A model generated the notes under the pieces. The model ran no database searches. It was not told the DNA's origin and saw only the letters and a program-made list of their open reading frames with translations. Below are positions 39,283-48,762 of a stretch of DNA of 64,000 nucleotides, in pieces (the first letter of the stretch is position 1; the number at the start of each line of letters is the position of its first letter). Source of the DNA: Brucella cytisi (lineage in GTDB: Bacteria; Pseudomonadota; Alphaproteobacteria; Rhizobiales; Rhizobiaceae); contig JAAVLQ010000001.1 of assembly GCA_012103075.1 (NCBI GenBank), forward strand, positions 186,001-250,000, written 5' to 3'. The position numbers were made by a program, and so were the translations under genes.

Positions 39283-40794
39283 ATGGCGCAAGAGAAACTA
39301 TTTGACATTTTTGTAATCGGCGGTGGCATCAACGGCTGCGGTATCGCACGTGATGCGGTTGGTCGAGGATTTTCAGTTGGCCTTGCCGAAATGAACGATC
39401 TGGCAAGCGGCACCTCATCGCGGGCAACCAAACTCATTCATGGTGGTTTGCGCTATCTGGAGCACTATGAATTTCGTCTGGTGCGCGAGGCGCTGATGGA
39501 GCGGGAGGTGCTGTGGGCCAACGCACCACACATCATTCATCCGATGCGCTTTGTGTTGCCTTATCATAAGGGCGGAATGCGCCCTGCATGGTTGTTGAGG
39601 CTAGGGCTGTTCCTCTATGACCATCTGGGCGGGCGTAAAAGCTCCCCGCCACGCGTACGCTTGATATGCGCTCGGACCCGGCTGCGCAGCCCTTGAAACC
39701 GCTTTTTACCAAGGCCTTCGAATATTCGGACTGTTGGGTGGATGACGCGCGTTTCGTTGCCTTAACTGCCCGTGATGCAGCGGATCGCGGAGCGATAATC
39801 CAAACTCGAACCAAGGTCGTGGCGGCTCGCCGTGACAGGGAATACTGGACCATCACGCTCGAAGATACCGGTACACATGAGCGCGAGGAAGTTCGGGCTC
39901 GTCTGCTGGTCAATGCTGCTGGTCCCCCGGGCCGACAAGGTTCTGCAGGGTGTCGAAGGAGATCGACAGCTTCACAATGTCCGGCTTGTTCAGGGTAGCC
40001 ATATTGTGGTGCGCAAGAAGTTCTCCGATCCCCGTTCCTATTTCTTCCAGAACAATGACGGGCGTATCATATTCGCCATCCCCTACGAGGATGAGTTCAC
40101 CCTGATTGGCACAACCGATCAGGACTATCAGGGTGACCCGGCCAAGGTTGCGATCACCGATGGTGAGACCGACTATCTCTGCGCGGCAGCCAGCGAATAT
40201 TTCAAGGAGCCGGTCAGACGCGCGGATATCGTCTGGACCTATTCCGGTGTTCGCCCGCTTTATGATGACGGTGCAAGCAAGGCACAGGAAGCAACGCGCG
40301 ATTATGTCCTGAAAGAAGATGCACCCGATGGGCTTGCACCTCTGATCAACGTTTTTGGTGGCAAACTGACCACTGCGCGCCGACTTGCTGAACATATGCT
40401 GGAGAAGATCGAGCATAGGCTGGGACAAAAAGGTGCGCCGTGGACCCATGCTGCTCCGTTACCCGGTGGCGATTTCGTGGATGTCGAGTTCGAACGCGAA
40501 TTGCAAAAGGTGAAAGTTGCATATCCCTTCCTGACGCCTGCTCATGCGCGGCGCCTGTTCCGGCAATATGGGACGCGTATTCGCGTTCTGCTTGGGGAAG
40601 CCGCTTCACTTGCCGACCTTGGACAGCATTTCGGTGCCGATCTTTATGAAGCCGAAGTGCGGTATCTGCTTGAGAATGAATGGGCGGTGAGCGCCGAGGA
40701 TATTTTGTGGCGGCGTACGAAACTTGGTCTTCGCCTGAATGCGGCGGATGTTTCCTCGCTTGAGGAATATCTGAAGCCTGCACGCGTCGCCTAA
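39283..40794 (+). CDS. glpD: GlpD, glycerol-3-phosphate dehydrogenase (two frameshifts)
   Basis: GlpD oxidises glycerol 3-phosphate to dihydroxyacetone phosphate at the inner membrane and passes electrons to quinone. The FAD-binding motif is FDIFVIGGGINGCGIARDAVGRG; then LASGTSSRATKLIHGGLRYLEHYEFRLVREAL, the family signature. The C-terminal half has FAIPYEDEFTLIGTTD and VFGGKLTTARRLAEHML. Breaks are at about 39643 (A4 for A5, RKKLPATRTLDMRSD) and 39924-39930, where CCCCCGGG replaces CCCTGGG; the Trp of NAAGPWADKV demands CCTGG there. The start 39283 is MAQEKLFD. No glpK or glpF is nearby. Confidence 0.94.
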
Positions 40795-40886
40795 GCCCTC
40801 TCAATCTGTAGCCACACTTGCCAGTTGTGTTTTGAGCAGTCATTATTCTCCCAGACAGCGGGTTCCAGCCTTCCCGGGAGGAAAAG

Positions 40887-41858
40887 ATGGGCACACCGCA
40901 AGACCGAACACATGCCGATCTGATTCAATCCGCGATCATGACAGCGGGAGGGGCAGCGCGATCTGCTCTGGTCGCTTCATGGCGACGCTCGTCGGAACTG
41001 CACGGGCTTGATCCTGCCGAACTGGGGTCGGTGCGCACCCTTTCCGATGGTGAATTCAGGACCGCTCATCAACGTATCGAACGTCTTGTCAGCATAGCGC
41101 AAGCCAGTATGGATCGCCTTTATCTGGCCGTCGGTGGTGTGGGTTGTTGCGTGCTTCTGGCTGACAGTGAGGGCGTTCCCGTTGAACGTCGTGGTGCGCC
41201 GGGCGATGATGATACATTCTATCGCTGGGGGCTTTGGACCGGCGCTGTCTGGAGCGAGCAAAGCGAAGGCACCAACGGGATCGGCACCTGCATTGTTGAA
41301 CAGCGCCCGTTGACAATTCATCGCGACCAGCATTTTCATACCCGTAATATCGGGCTTTCCTGTACGGTCGCCCCGATCCATGATCATCAAGGGCGTTTGA
41401 TGGCAGCGCTTGATGTTTCCTCGTGCCGCGCCGATCTGACGGAGGCTTTTGCGCAGCTTATATCTGTCGCAGTGATCGATGCTGCACGGCGCATCGAGGC
41501 TGAAAATTTCCGTCAGGCTTTTCCCGAGGCTCGTATCATGCTGGCGCCAAGCCCCGACAGAACCGGCGGAGCACTGATCGCGGTCGACAAGGATGATCTG
41601 GTCATCGGCGCCACACGTGCGGCGCGTCTGGCAATGGGGCTTGACGATGCCGCTATTGCAGTTCCGTTGCCTGCAGCCGATCTTCTCGGCTGGCACGCTG
41701 ACCCTCGTGAAGATATGGCAGAGTCAGAGCGCAGTGTTATTCTGCGCGCTCTTGCGCGCGCAGAAGGGAATATTTCGGCCGCAGCCGGCCTTTTGGGCAT
41801 CAGTCGCGCCACGCTTCATCGCAAGCTCAATCGCCTGAAGATCATTCGTCCGCACTAA
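40887..41858 (+). CDS. AcoR-like GAF-Fis regulator without an AAA+ domain
   Basis: The intact 323-residue protein has an N-terminal AcoR-type region (SALVASWRRSSELHGLDPAEL), a GAF domain (GCCVLLADSEGVPVERR, GAVWSEQSEGTNGIGTCIVEQRPLTIHRDQHFHTRNIGLSCTVAPIHDHQGRLMAALDVS) and a C-terminal Fis helix-turn-helix (AEGNISAAAGLLGISRATLHRKLNRLKI). Normal AcoR proteins are about twice as long and carry a sigma-54-activating ATPase between GAF and Fis; none is here and the frame is unbroken. So it probably acts on sigma-70 promoters or as a repressor. It lies next to an aldehyde dehydrogenase gene that it likely controls. Confidence 0.87.
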   Translation: MGTPQDRTHADLIQSAIMTAGGAARSALVASWRRSSELHGLDPAELGSVRTLSDGEFRTAHQRIERLVSIAQASMDRLYLAVGGVGCCVLLADSEGVPVERRGAPGDDDTFYRWGLWTGAVWSEQSEGTNGIGTCIVEQRPLTIHRDQHFHTRNIGLSCTVAPIHDHQGRLMAALDVSSCRADLTEAFAQLISVAVIDAARRIEAENFRQAFPEARIMLAPSPDRTGGALIAVDKDDLVIGATRAARLAMGLDDAAIAVPLPAADLLGWHADPREDMAESERSVILRALARAEGNISAAAGLLGISRATLHRKLNRLKIIRPH

Positions 41859-41879
41859 TCAGCAATAAGCGGGCGCAAC

Positions 41880-41897
41880 TGTCTCAATATTGCGACA
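41880..41897 (+). promoter_or_regulatory. TGTC-N10-GACA palindrome upstream of the aldehyde dehydrogenase
   Basis: TGTC (41880-41883) and GACA (41894-41897) flank TC-AATATT-GC; only one pair breaks the symmetry. TGT-N10-12-ACA sites are used by AcoR-type activators, so this is a likely site of the adjacent Fis-type regulator. I see no -24/-12 sigma-54 element after it. Confidence 0.5.
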
Positions 41898-42000
41898 CAT
41901 AACCTTGCGAGCTTGAATGCGCGGGATGACTCTTTCGTGATGCCGCGCGATCCTCACTCATGAAACGCTGTAGGAGCAGCGTGGTTTTGGGAGGAATGTC

Positions 42001-43513
42001 ATGAACAAAGTTGAATTCAGCCGGACCGTGAAGCCGGCTTTCGCAAAACGCTACGGAAACTTCATCGGGGGCAAATGGGTCGAGCCTAAGTCGGGCCGCT
42101 ATTTCGAGAACACTTCACCGGTCAATGGTCAGGTGCTTTGCGAAGTAGCCCGCTCGGATGCCGCCGATGTTGAAGCGGCTCTCGACGCAGCGCATGCCGC
42201 CAAGGATGCACGGGGCAAGACGAGCGCGGCGGAACGCGCGCTCATCCTCAATCGCATTGCTGACCGGATTGAGGAAAATCTGCCTGCGCTCGCTGCAGTC
42301 GAAACACAGGACAACGGCAAGCCAATTCGCGAAACTACCGCTGCCGATCTTCCTCTGGCCATCGATCATTTCCGCTATTTCGCCGGTGTGATCCGCGCCC
42401 GGGAAGGCAGCATTTCCGAAATCGACCACGACACGGTCGCTTATCATTTCCATGAACCACTCGGCGTTGTCGGTCAGATCATTCCGTGGAATTTCCGCTT
42501 CTCATGGCGACCGAAGCTCGCTCCGGCCCTTGCGGCGGGCAACTGCGTCGTACTGAAACCGGCTGAACAGACACCGGCATCGATCCTCGTGCTCATGGAT
42601 CTGATCGGCGATCTTTTGCCCCCGGTGTGATCAATGTCGTCAATGGTTTTGGTCTTGAGGCAGGCAAACCGCTCGCATCCAGCCCGCGCATCGCCAAGAT
42701 CGCCTTCACCGGCGAAACGACGACGGGTCGATTGATCATGCAATATGCCAGCCAGAATCTCATCCCGGTTACGCTGGAACTCGGCGGCAAGTCGCCGAAC
42801 ATCTTCTTCAAGGATGTTGCAGCGGAAGACGACGATTTCCTCGACAAGGCCATCGAAGGCTTTGTGATGTTCGCACTCAATCAGGGCGAAGTCTGCACGT
42901 GCCCAAGTCGCGCGCTCATCCATGAATCGATTTACGACAAGTTCATGGAAAAGGCGCTCAAGCGCGTGAATGCAATCGTGCAGGGCGATCCACTCGATCC
43001 TGCCACGATGATCGGTGCACAGGCTTCCAGTGAGCAGCTGGAAAAAATCCTGAGCTATCTCGATATCGGCCGTCAGGAAGGTGCTGAAGTGCTGGCAGGT
43101 GGCGAGCGCAATATTCTGCGGGTGATCTCGCTGGCGGTTACTACGTCAAGCCGACCGTATTCAAGGGCACTAACAAGATGCGCATTTTCCGGGAGGAAAT
43201 CTTCGGGCCGGTCGTGTCTGTTGCAACCTTCAAGGACGATGCGGAAGCGCTATCGATTGCCAACGATACGCTTTACGGTCTGGGTGCCGGTATATGGACG
43301 CGTGACGGCACGCGTGCCTATCGCTTCGGACGTGCCATTCAGGCCGGTCGTGTGTGGACCAATTGCTACCATGCCTATCCGGCGCATGCAGCATTTGGTG
43401 GTTACAAGCAATCGGGTATCGGTCGCGAGAACCACCTCAAGATGCTGGATCACTATCAGAACACCAAGAACATGCTGGTGAGCTACAGCCCGAAGAAGCT
43501 GGGTTTCTTCTAG
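42001..43513 (+). CDS. NAD-dependent aldehyde dehydrogenase, acetaldehyde type (frameshifted)
   Basis: This oxidises an aliphatic aldehyde, probably acetaldehyde made by the alcohol dehydrogenase downstream. Motifs: [23 protein letters not shown] at the start, [46 protein letters not shown] with the base glutamate, and [11 protein letters not shown] with the catalytic cysteine. Breaks are at about 42618 (C5 for C6) and 43117 (one C lost). Within the unbroken part, 42495-42515 reads FRFSWRPKL where the family has FPLLMATWKL; a lost C and a lost TG from ACCTGG compensate each other. The ATG 42001 follows GGGAGGAATGTC. Confidence 0.9.
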
Positions 43514-43587
43514 TGGATTGAATTTGACGTTTGATACCCGTCCGATATAGATCTCGTTTCAAACGTCAAATTCGAAAAATCCACTAG
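43510..43587 (+). repeat. CTAGTG-ended palindromic element B
   Basis: The 78-base unit begins CTAGTGGATT and ends AATCCACTAG, and overlaps the stop codon of the aldehyde dehydrogenase gene. The inner arms GAATTTGACGTTTGA and TCAAACGTCAAATTC are perfect. A four-base A/T-rich bulge (GAAA) is in the right arm. The loop is about 24 bases. Confidence 0.85.
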
Positions 43588-43600
43588 ATTCATAAGGTTA

Positions 43601-43676
43601 CTAGTGGTCTTTTTGATTCCGACATTTGCTCGGCACTCATATCCGAGGGATGCAAATGTCGGAATCAGACCACTAG
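43601..43676 (+). repeat. CTAGTG-ended palindromic element C
   Basis: The 76-base unit begins CTAGTGGTC and ends GACCACTAG, 13 bases after element B. The inner arms TGATTCCGACATTTGC and GCAAATGTCGGAATCA are perfect; a TTTT bulge is in the left arm. The loop contains its own short stem, CTCGG/CCGAG. Confidence 0.85.
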
Positions 43677-43780
43677 AGCATGTCTCCCAAAAAGTGGGAA
43701 CCGGTTTTGGGATCAAGACATGCATAAAACAAAGGGCTAGAGCGGTTTCAAAGACTCCGTTTTAAACGAAGCCGCTCTAG
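43675..43780 (+). repeat. Mosaic intergenic repeat copy, two modules
   Basis: The first module is AGAGCATGTCTCCC to GGGATCAAGACATGC. The second is TAGAGCGG-TTTCAAAGACTCCG-TTTTAAACGAAGCCGCTCTA. Both are imperfect inverted repeats. It abuts palindromic element C. Confidence 0.7.
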
Positions 43781-44024
43781 CCGAAGCTGACCCCGGAACT
43801 GCAATGTGGAGAAAACATCTTCGCATTGCGCTCAATCAGGGGCGGAGCCGTTCTTCATGCCAGTATTGCGTCGAGCATAACGGCTTCCAATACCCTCCCA
43901 AAGGGGCCCGGGCGGAAACGCCCGGGCGACCTTCTTCTAGTGCCTCCGGAAAGCATTCAGTTTTCGACATTCATTTCTTCCCCCCCCGGAAGCCAGCTCA
44001 GTTCGACAACGAAGGAGAAACTTC

Positions 44025-45059
44025 ATGGCAAAGACAATGAAAGCCGCTGTGGTGCGCGCATTCGGAAAGCCACTGACAATCGACGAAGTACCTATACCCG
44101 AGCCCGGTCCGGGACAGATACAGGTTGCCATCCATGCATCCGGCGTTTGCCATACCGATCTGCATGCAGCCGAAGGCGATTGGCCGGTGAAACCCAATCC
44201 GCCATTCATTCCGGGGCATGAAGGCGTCGGTTATGTTTCGGCTGTGGGTAGCGGTGTCAAACATGTGAAGGAAGGCGACCGCGTCGGCGTTCCATGGCTT
44301 TATACCGCATGTGGCCACTGTCGTCATTGCCCGGGTGGATGGGAAACGCTCTGCGAAGAGCAGCTTAATACAGGCTATTCGGTCAATGGTGGCTTTGCCG
44401 AATATGTCGTTGCCGATCCGAATTTTGTCGGCCATCTGCCGAAGAATATCGATTTCAACGAAATCGCGCCGGTTCTCTGTGCTGGCGTAACGGTTTACAA
44501 GGGCCTCAAGGTAACCGACACCAAGCCCGGTGACTGGGTTGTGATCTCCGGTGTCGGTGGTCTCGGCCATATGGCGGTGCAATATGCCAAGGCAATGGGG
44601 CTTAACGTTGCCGCTGTCGACATCGACGACAGAAAGCTTGATCTCGCGCGGAAGCTTGGCGCGACGGTGACCGTCAATGCCAAGACGCATAATGATCCGG
44701 CGGCCTATATCAAAAAAGAAACTGATGGCGGTGCGCAAGGCGTGCTGGTTACGGCTGTTTCGCCGATCGCATTCGAACAGGCCTTGGGCATGGTATCGCG
44801 GGGCGGCACTGTATCGCTGAATGGTCTGCCACCCGGTGACTTCCCGCTCTCTATATTCAACATGGTATTGAATGGCGTCACAGTCCGCGGTTCGATTGTT
44901 GGTACGCGGCTTGATCTGCAGGAGTCACTGGATTTCGCCGGTGATGGCAAGGTGCGCGCTACTATCCGAACCGAAAAGCTCGAAGATATCAATTCCATCT
45001 TCGATGATATGCGCCAAGGCAATATTGAAGGTCGCGTAGTCGTGGACCTGACTCAATAG
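44025..45059 (+). CDS. adhP: Zinc-dependent alcohol dehydrogenase, AdhP type
   Basis: The intact 344-residue enzyme interconverts primary alcohols (ethanol) and aldehydes with NAD. Catalytic zinc ligands are Cys and His in ASGVCHTDLHAAEGDW and PGHEGVG; the structural zinc is held by the four cysteines of TACGHCRHCPGGWETLCEEQ. The nucleotide-binding motif is VVISGVGGLGHMAVQYAKAMGLNVAAVDID. With the upstream aldehyde dehydrogenase it would take ethanol to acetate. The ribosome site GAAGGAG is close to the start. Confidence 0.94.
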   Translation: MAKTMKAAVVRAFGKPLTIDEVPIPEPGPGQIQVAIHASGVCHTDLHAAEGDWPVKPNPPFIPGHEGVGYVSAVGSGVKHVKEGDRVGVPWLYTACGHCRHCPGGWETLCEEQLNTGYSVNGGFAEYVVADPNFVGHLPKNIDFNEIAPVLCAGVTVYKGLKVTDTKPGDWVVISGVGGLGHMAVQYAKAMGLNVAAVDIDDRKLDLARKLGATVTVNAKTHNDPAAYIKKETDGGAQGVLVTAVSPIAFEQALGMVSRGGTVSLNGLPPGDFPLSIFNMVLNGVTVRGSIVGTRLDLQESLDFAGDGKVRATIRTEKLEDINSIFDDMRQGNIEGRVVVDLTQ

Positions 45060-45122
45060 GCAGGTTGGGCTAGTATAGGAGAGGGCGGTGAATTTCCGCC
45101 CTTTCGTATCATGGAGGAGGAT

Positions 45123-45482
45123 ATGGTTGAGGTAGCTTCCGGCGACGGCAAGGGTCAGGTTAGCGCCACGGCGGCAGCGCTCGATCTCATCCGTGAATTG
45201 CAGGCCGAATATGGACCGATCATGTTTCATCAGTCAGGTGGTTGTTGCGACGGGTCATCACCGATGTGCTATCCGCAAGGAGAATTTATTGTCGGCGATA
45301 CGGATGTAAAACTGGGCGAAATCGGTGACGCTCCGGTCTATATCAGCGGCCCGCAATATGAGGTCTGGAAGCATACCGAACTCATCATCGATGTCGTTCC
45401 GGGACGCGGAGGCATGTTCTCCCTCGACAATGGGCGCGAAGTTCGGTTTCTGACGCGTTCGCGGGTCTGTTCGGTTCCCTGA
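45123..45482 (+). CDS. DUF779 family protein
   Basis: The intact 119-residue protein has the family motifs ELQAEYGPIMFHQSGGCCDGSSPMCYPQGEFIVGDTDVKLGE and YEVWKHTELIIDVVPGRGGMFSLD. The CCDGSSPMC cysteines could hold a metal or cluster. DUF779 genes commonly accompany acetaldehyde or aldehyde dehydrogenase genes, as here after the alcohol dehydrogenase gene; a role as an accessory factor is inferred from this only. GGAGG precedes the ATG at 45123; an earlier ATG at 45111 overlaps that site. Confidence 0.87.
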   Translation: MVEVASGDGKGQVSATAAALDLIRELQAEYGPIMFHQSGGCCDGSSPMCYPQGEFIVGDTDVKLGEIGDAPVYISGPQYEVWKHTELIIDVVPGRGGMFSLDNGREVRFLTRSRVCSVP

Positions 45483-45545
45483 TTTCTCTTTTCGTTTTGT
45501 GGCGAAGCGGTTAGTTAGATCGGAGAGGGAGGGAGACGATCCAAC

Positions 45546-46567
45546 ATGGCCGCAGCAGGAAAACGAGCAACCATTCATGATGTGGCACGCCTTGCCGGTG
45601 TGTCGATCAAGACAGTTTCACGCGTCTACAATGACGAACCGAATGTGCGCGAAGCCATTCGCGAAAAAGTCAGGCAGGCGGGGAGTGAGCTCCGTTACCG
45701 TCCCAATGCTGCAGCACGCAACCTTGTTGAACGGCGTTCTCACTTGATCGGACTTTTCTTCGAGAACCCCAGCGCCAGCTATGTCACCGAACTGCAGATG
45801 GGCGCACTGGAGCGGCTGCGCGACACGCGATACCGGCTGCTGATCTTCCCCGTCGAAAATCGTGAAGACATCCGTGGTGCGCTGATCGAAACAGCCCACG
45901 CTTCCGGTCTCGACGGCATCATCGTGACGCCCCCATGTCGGACGATCCTGAAATTCTGGCCGAACTGACGGCTTCCGCAATGCCATTTGCCCGTGTCGCA
46001 GGCGACGCGAATGTTCACCCGACCGACAGTGTCACGATCGATGACGAAGCGGCTGGCGTCGATCTGATGGAGTATCTTCTGAAACTCGGCCATCGCCGGA
46101 TTGCGATCGTGATTGGCGATCCAACCCATCGCTCGGCAGAGTTGCGCCTCGCAGGCTATCGCCGTGCACTGGAAGAGGCGGGGATCAAGCGCAATCCCGA
46201 TTATGAGGTGCAGGGTGGCTTCAGTTTTGCGAGCGGTCTCGCCGCCGGAAAGAAGCTGCTTTCGCTTGAGGAACCACCAACCGCTGTGTTTGCGTCAAAC
46301 GACGATATGGCCGCCGCCGTCATGCAGGTCGCCTATGACCGCAACATTGCGATACCTGATCAGCTAACGGTGGTTGGCTTCGATGACAGCGCGATCGCCA
46401 GCATGGTTTCGCCGCAGATCACCACCGTCCGCCAGCCGATTTTCGAGATGACCCGCGATGCGGCGGACATGCTTCTCAACCAGATCGAAACCGGTCACCT
46501 GTCGGCCTCCCGGCGGATTGAGTATAAACTCATCATCCGCCAGTCATCGGGAAAAGCGCCGGTATAG
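45546..46567 (+). CDS. LacI-family transcription regulator (one frameshift)
   Basis: The protein has the LacI DNA-binding head (ATIHDVARLAGVSIKTVSRVYNDEPNVREAIREKV, hinge YRPNAAARNLVERRS) and a periplasmic-binding-protein core (LIGLFFENPSASYVTELQMGAL, GLDGIIVTPP, LGHRRIAIVIGDPTHRSAELRLAGY, VFASNDDMAAAVMQVAYDR). The frame slips at about 45930, where C5 should be C6 (PPMSDDPEIL). The ligand is unknown; no sugar operon is adjacent. Confidence 0.9.
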
Positions 46568-46573
46568 GCCTGT

Positions 46574-48482
46574 CTAGCTCTGTGCTGGACGCGAGGGGAA
46601 GAACCGCTCGCGGGCGAAATTGCTGCCGAAGATCATGTCATATTGCAGCATCTGATAGTCACGCAGGAGAGGAGGAAATGGCGGCCTCTGTTGCCAGCCT
46701 TCCTCGACTTTCTCCGAGCGGTCGAAAACTGCATGATTGTCAACGACCGGTAGCGCTCATGCAACTGACGCAGGAAGCCTGTGTAATAGGGATGCTGCAT
46801 CCCTGCCATATCCAGAATGTGCAGCGGTAGGAAGGCAGGGCTGATCGTACCGGTTCCCCGCTCGGCGCCACGCTTATTCGACCAGAGAACAAGCGGTGTT
46901 TCGTGTTGCAGCATCATATCGGCGGCAGGCGCTGTGCGGCTCGCGACCCGGTTTGCCATGAACCCGGTCTCGACATAGACGGGGCCGAGTGGTGGCAGAT
47001 GGTCACCGAAGAAGACGAGAATGGTTTCGCGGTCGCGCTTCGACGCCCAGTCCATCAACCGTGCAAGGCTCGCATCGGCATCCATGGCGCCTTGCGAATA
47101 GGAACGGATCGACTGGCGCGTGTGCTCGCTGGCGTCAGTCTGCACCTCAAGTTTGGAATCCGGGTAACGATTGGCTTCGTAGGGGCCATGTCCTTGAAGT
47201 GAGACGGCAAAAGAAGAAGAATGGCGCATCCATGGAATCTGCTTCGCGGATGATTTCATCGGTCAAAGCAGCGTCGGAGGCCAATGAGCCGCGCTTTTCC
47301 AGCGGTGGCATGTTTTCTTCTGACATGAACTTGTCAAAGCCCATGCTTTCATAGACGGGGCCGCGGTTCCAGAACCATTGGCGATAGGGGTGGATGGCGC
47401 GCGTCGCATAACCCTGATCCTTGAAAAAGCTTGCAAGCGAGGGAAGCGGGCGACGGATATATTGCTGATAAGGGATACTGCCGGAGGGCAGGAAGGCTTT
47501 GGAAAAACCGGTCAGAGCCTCGAACTCGACATTGGCAGTCATGCCACCGAATTCTGGCGAGAAGACATGGCCGGATTGTTCCACCCGGACTGTGGGAATC
47601 GGGTCGGCGCTGAAAGCCACGCCCGGAAGGCGGGTCGGATCCCAGAAGGATTCGCTCATCACCATAATGACGTCAGGCTTGCTGGTATCGAATGCAGCAG
47701 GGATCAACTGCGCCGGCGGTTCAATGGCGGCAATTGCTTCAGAAGAATAGCCTTCCGGAGCGAAGACGGTAGCCATTGGCACATTCAGGATGAAGGCCAT
47801 GGTAAAGCCGTTATGGGCGTAGTTTTCCTTCTGGTCCCACATGATCGGCAGGATGCGCAGACGGTCGCGCGCCAGCGAAAAACTGGCATAGTCGGAAATC
47901 ACTGCGAACCGGGCGAGCAAGGGCAGCGCGAAGGCAATACGCAGCATCCGACCCTTCCATGGGATCGGATCAAAGCGCCGCCACCAGAACAGCGTCACGG
48001 TGATCATCACCGCTGCCGAAGCAACGAGAAGCAGGGCTATGCCGACCGCACTCCACGGGCGATCACGCACCAGAGCGGCAGAAGATCGACGATCTGACGG
48101 GCATAGAGAAAATCGCTCGGATAAAGCGGGTCACCGAGGTAAAGGCTCTTTTCGCGTGCAGTTGTGGCCGCAATCAGTGCCAGCGGGCCGACAACAAAGA
48201 AGCCATAGTGAATGCGTCCGAAAATAGCGTCGCTTGCTGTCAGGACCACGACGAAGAGCGCAACGGTCGTCCATGCAGGCTTATGCGGTGTGCGGAAAAA
48301 CTGCATCGTGTCGGTGAACGAGCCGCGCACGATCCATTCGACAGCGAAAACCAGCAGCGTTGAAAGTACAATGGAAGCGAGCGCAATTGCGGCGAGGCGC
48401 AGCGGCGAGCAATACGGGCAGGCCCGAAAATCGCGGCATCGCTCCAGCGACGCGCAGCGGTATTTTCCATCACACCCGGCAT
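46574..48482 (-). CDS. LTA synthase-like sulfatase-fold membrane transferase (several frameshifts)
   Basis: This is a membrane protein with four or five N-terminal helices and a C-terminal sulfatase domain of the lipoteichoic-acid-synthase/OpgB type. Catalytic features: KPDVIMVMSESFWDPTRLPG, where the Thr after P is the likely nucleophile region, FGGMTANVEFEALTGF, and later TILVFFGDHLPPLG with metal-binding Asp-His. In Gram-negatives such enzymes move phosphoglycerol or phosphoethanolamine onto periplasmic glucans. Breaks are at about 48400, 48070 (CTCTGG where CTCCTGG fits) and 47203, and in the last 100 bases. The restored end is NFARERFFPSRPAQS at 46574. Confidence 0.82.
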
Positions 48483-48600
48483 GTTTTACTCACTAACTCC
48501 CGCTCTTCTACAAAAAGCCTGTCACATTTCTGTCATGGAAATGTCAAGGCACGCTTGGGCCGCGAGTGATACGCACCGTGATCTGAATGGATGATGAATG

Positions 48601-48703
48601 GAGCATGTCTCTCGAAAGTGGGAACCGTTTCGGGATAAAGACATACGTGAAAACAAACAGATAGAGCATTTCTAATGATTCAATCAGAACAGGGAATGCT
48701 CTA
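48601..48703 (+). repeat. Mosaic intergenic repeat copy, two modules
   Basis: GAGCATGTCTCTCGAAAGTGG to GGGATAAAGACATACG forms the first module; AGAGCATTTCTAATGATTC to GAACAGGGAATGCTCTA forms the second. It lies between two minus-strand genes. Confidence 0.7.
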
Positions 48704-48762
48704 AAATGAAAAACAGGGCTGGAACTAATCCGGCCCTGTCCATGGCATTATAGCGGATTGGA

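Larger units (their letters stand above)
43514..44024 (+). other. Repeat-rich gap between aldehyde and alcohol dehydrogenase genes
   Basis: The 511 bases carry palindromic elements B and C, a mosaic repeat, and at 43906-43927 a strong GC hairpin, GCCCGGGCG-GAAA-CGCCCGGGC, with a GNRA-type loop. An eight-C run lies near 43981. GAAGGAGAAACTTC before 44025 is the ribosome site of the alcohol dehydrogenase gene. Confidence 0.6.
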
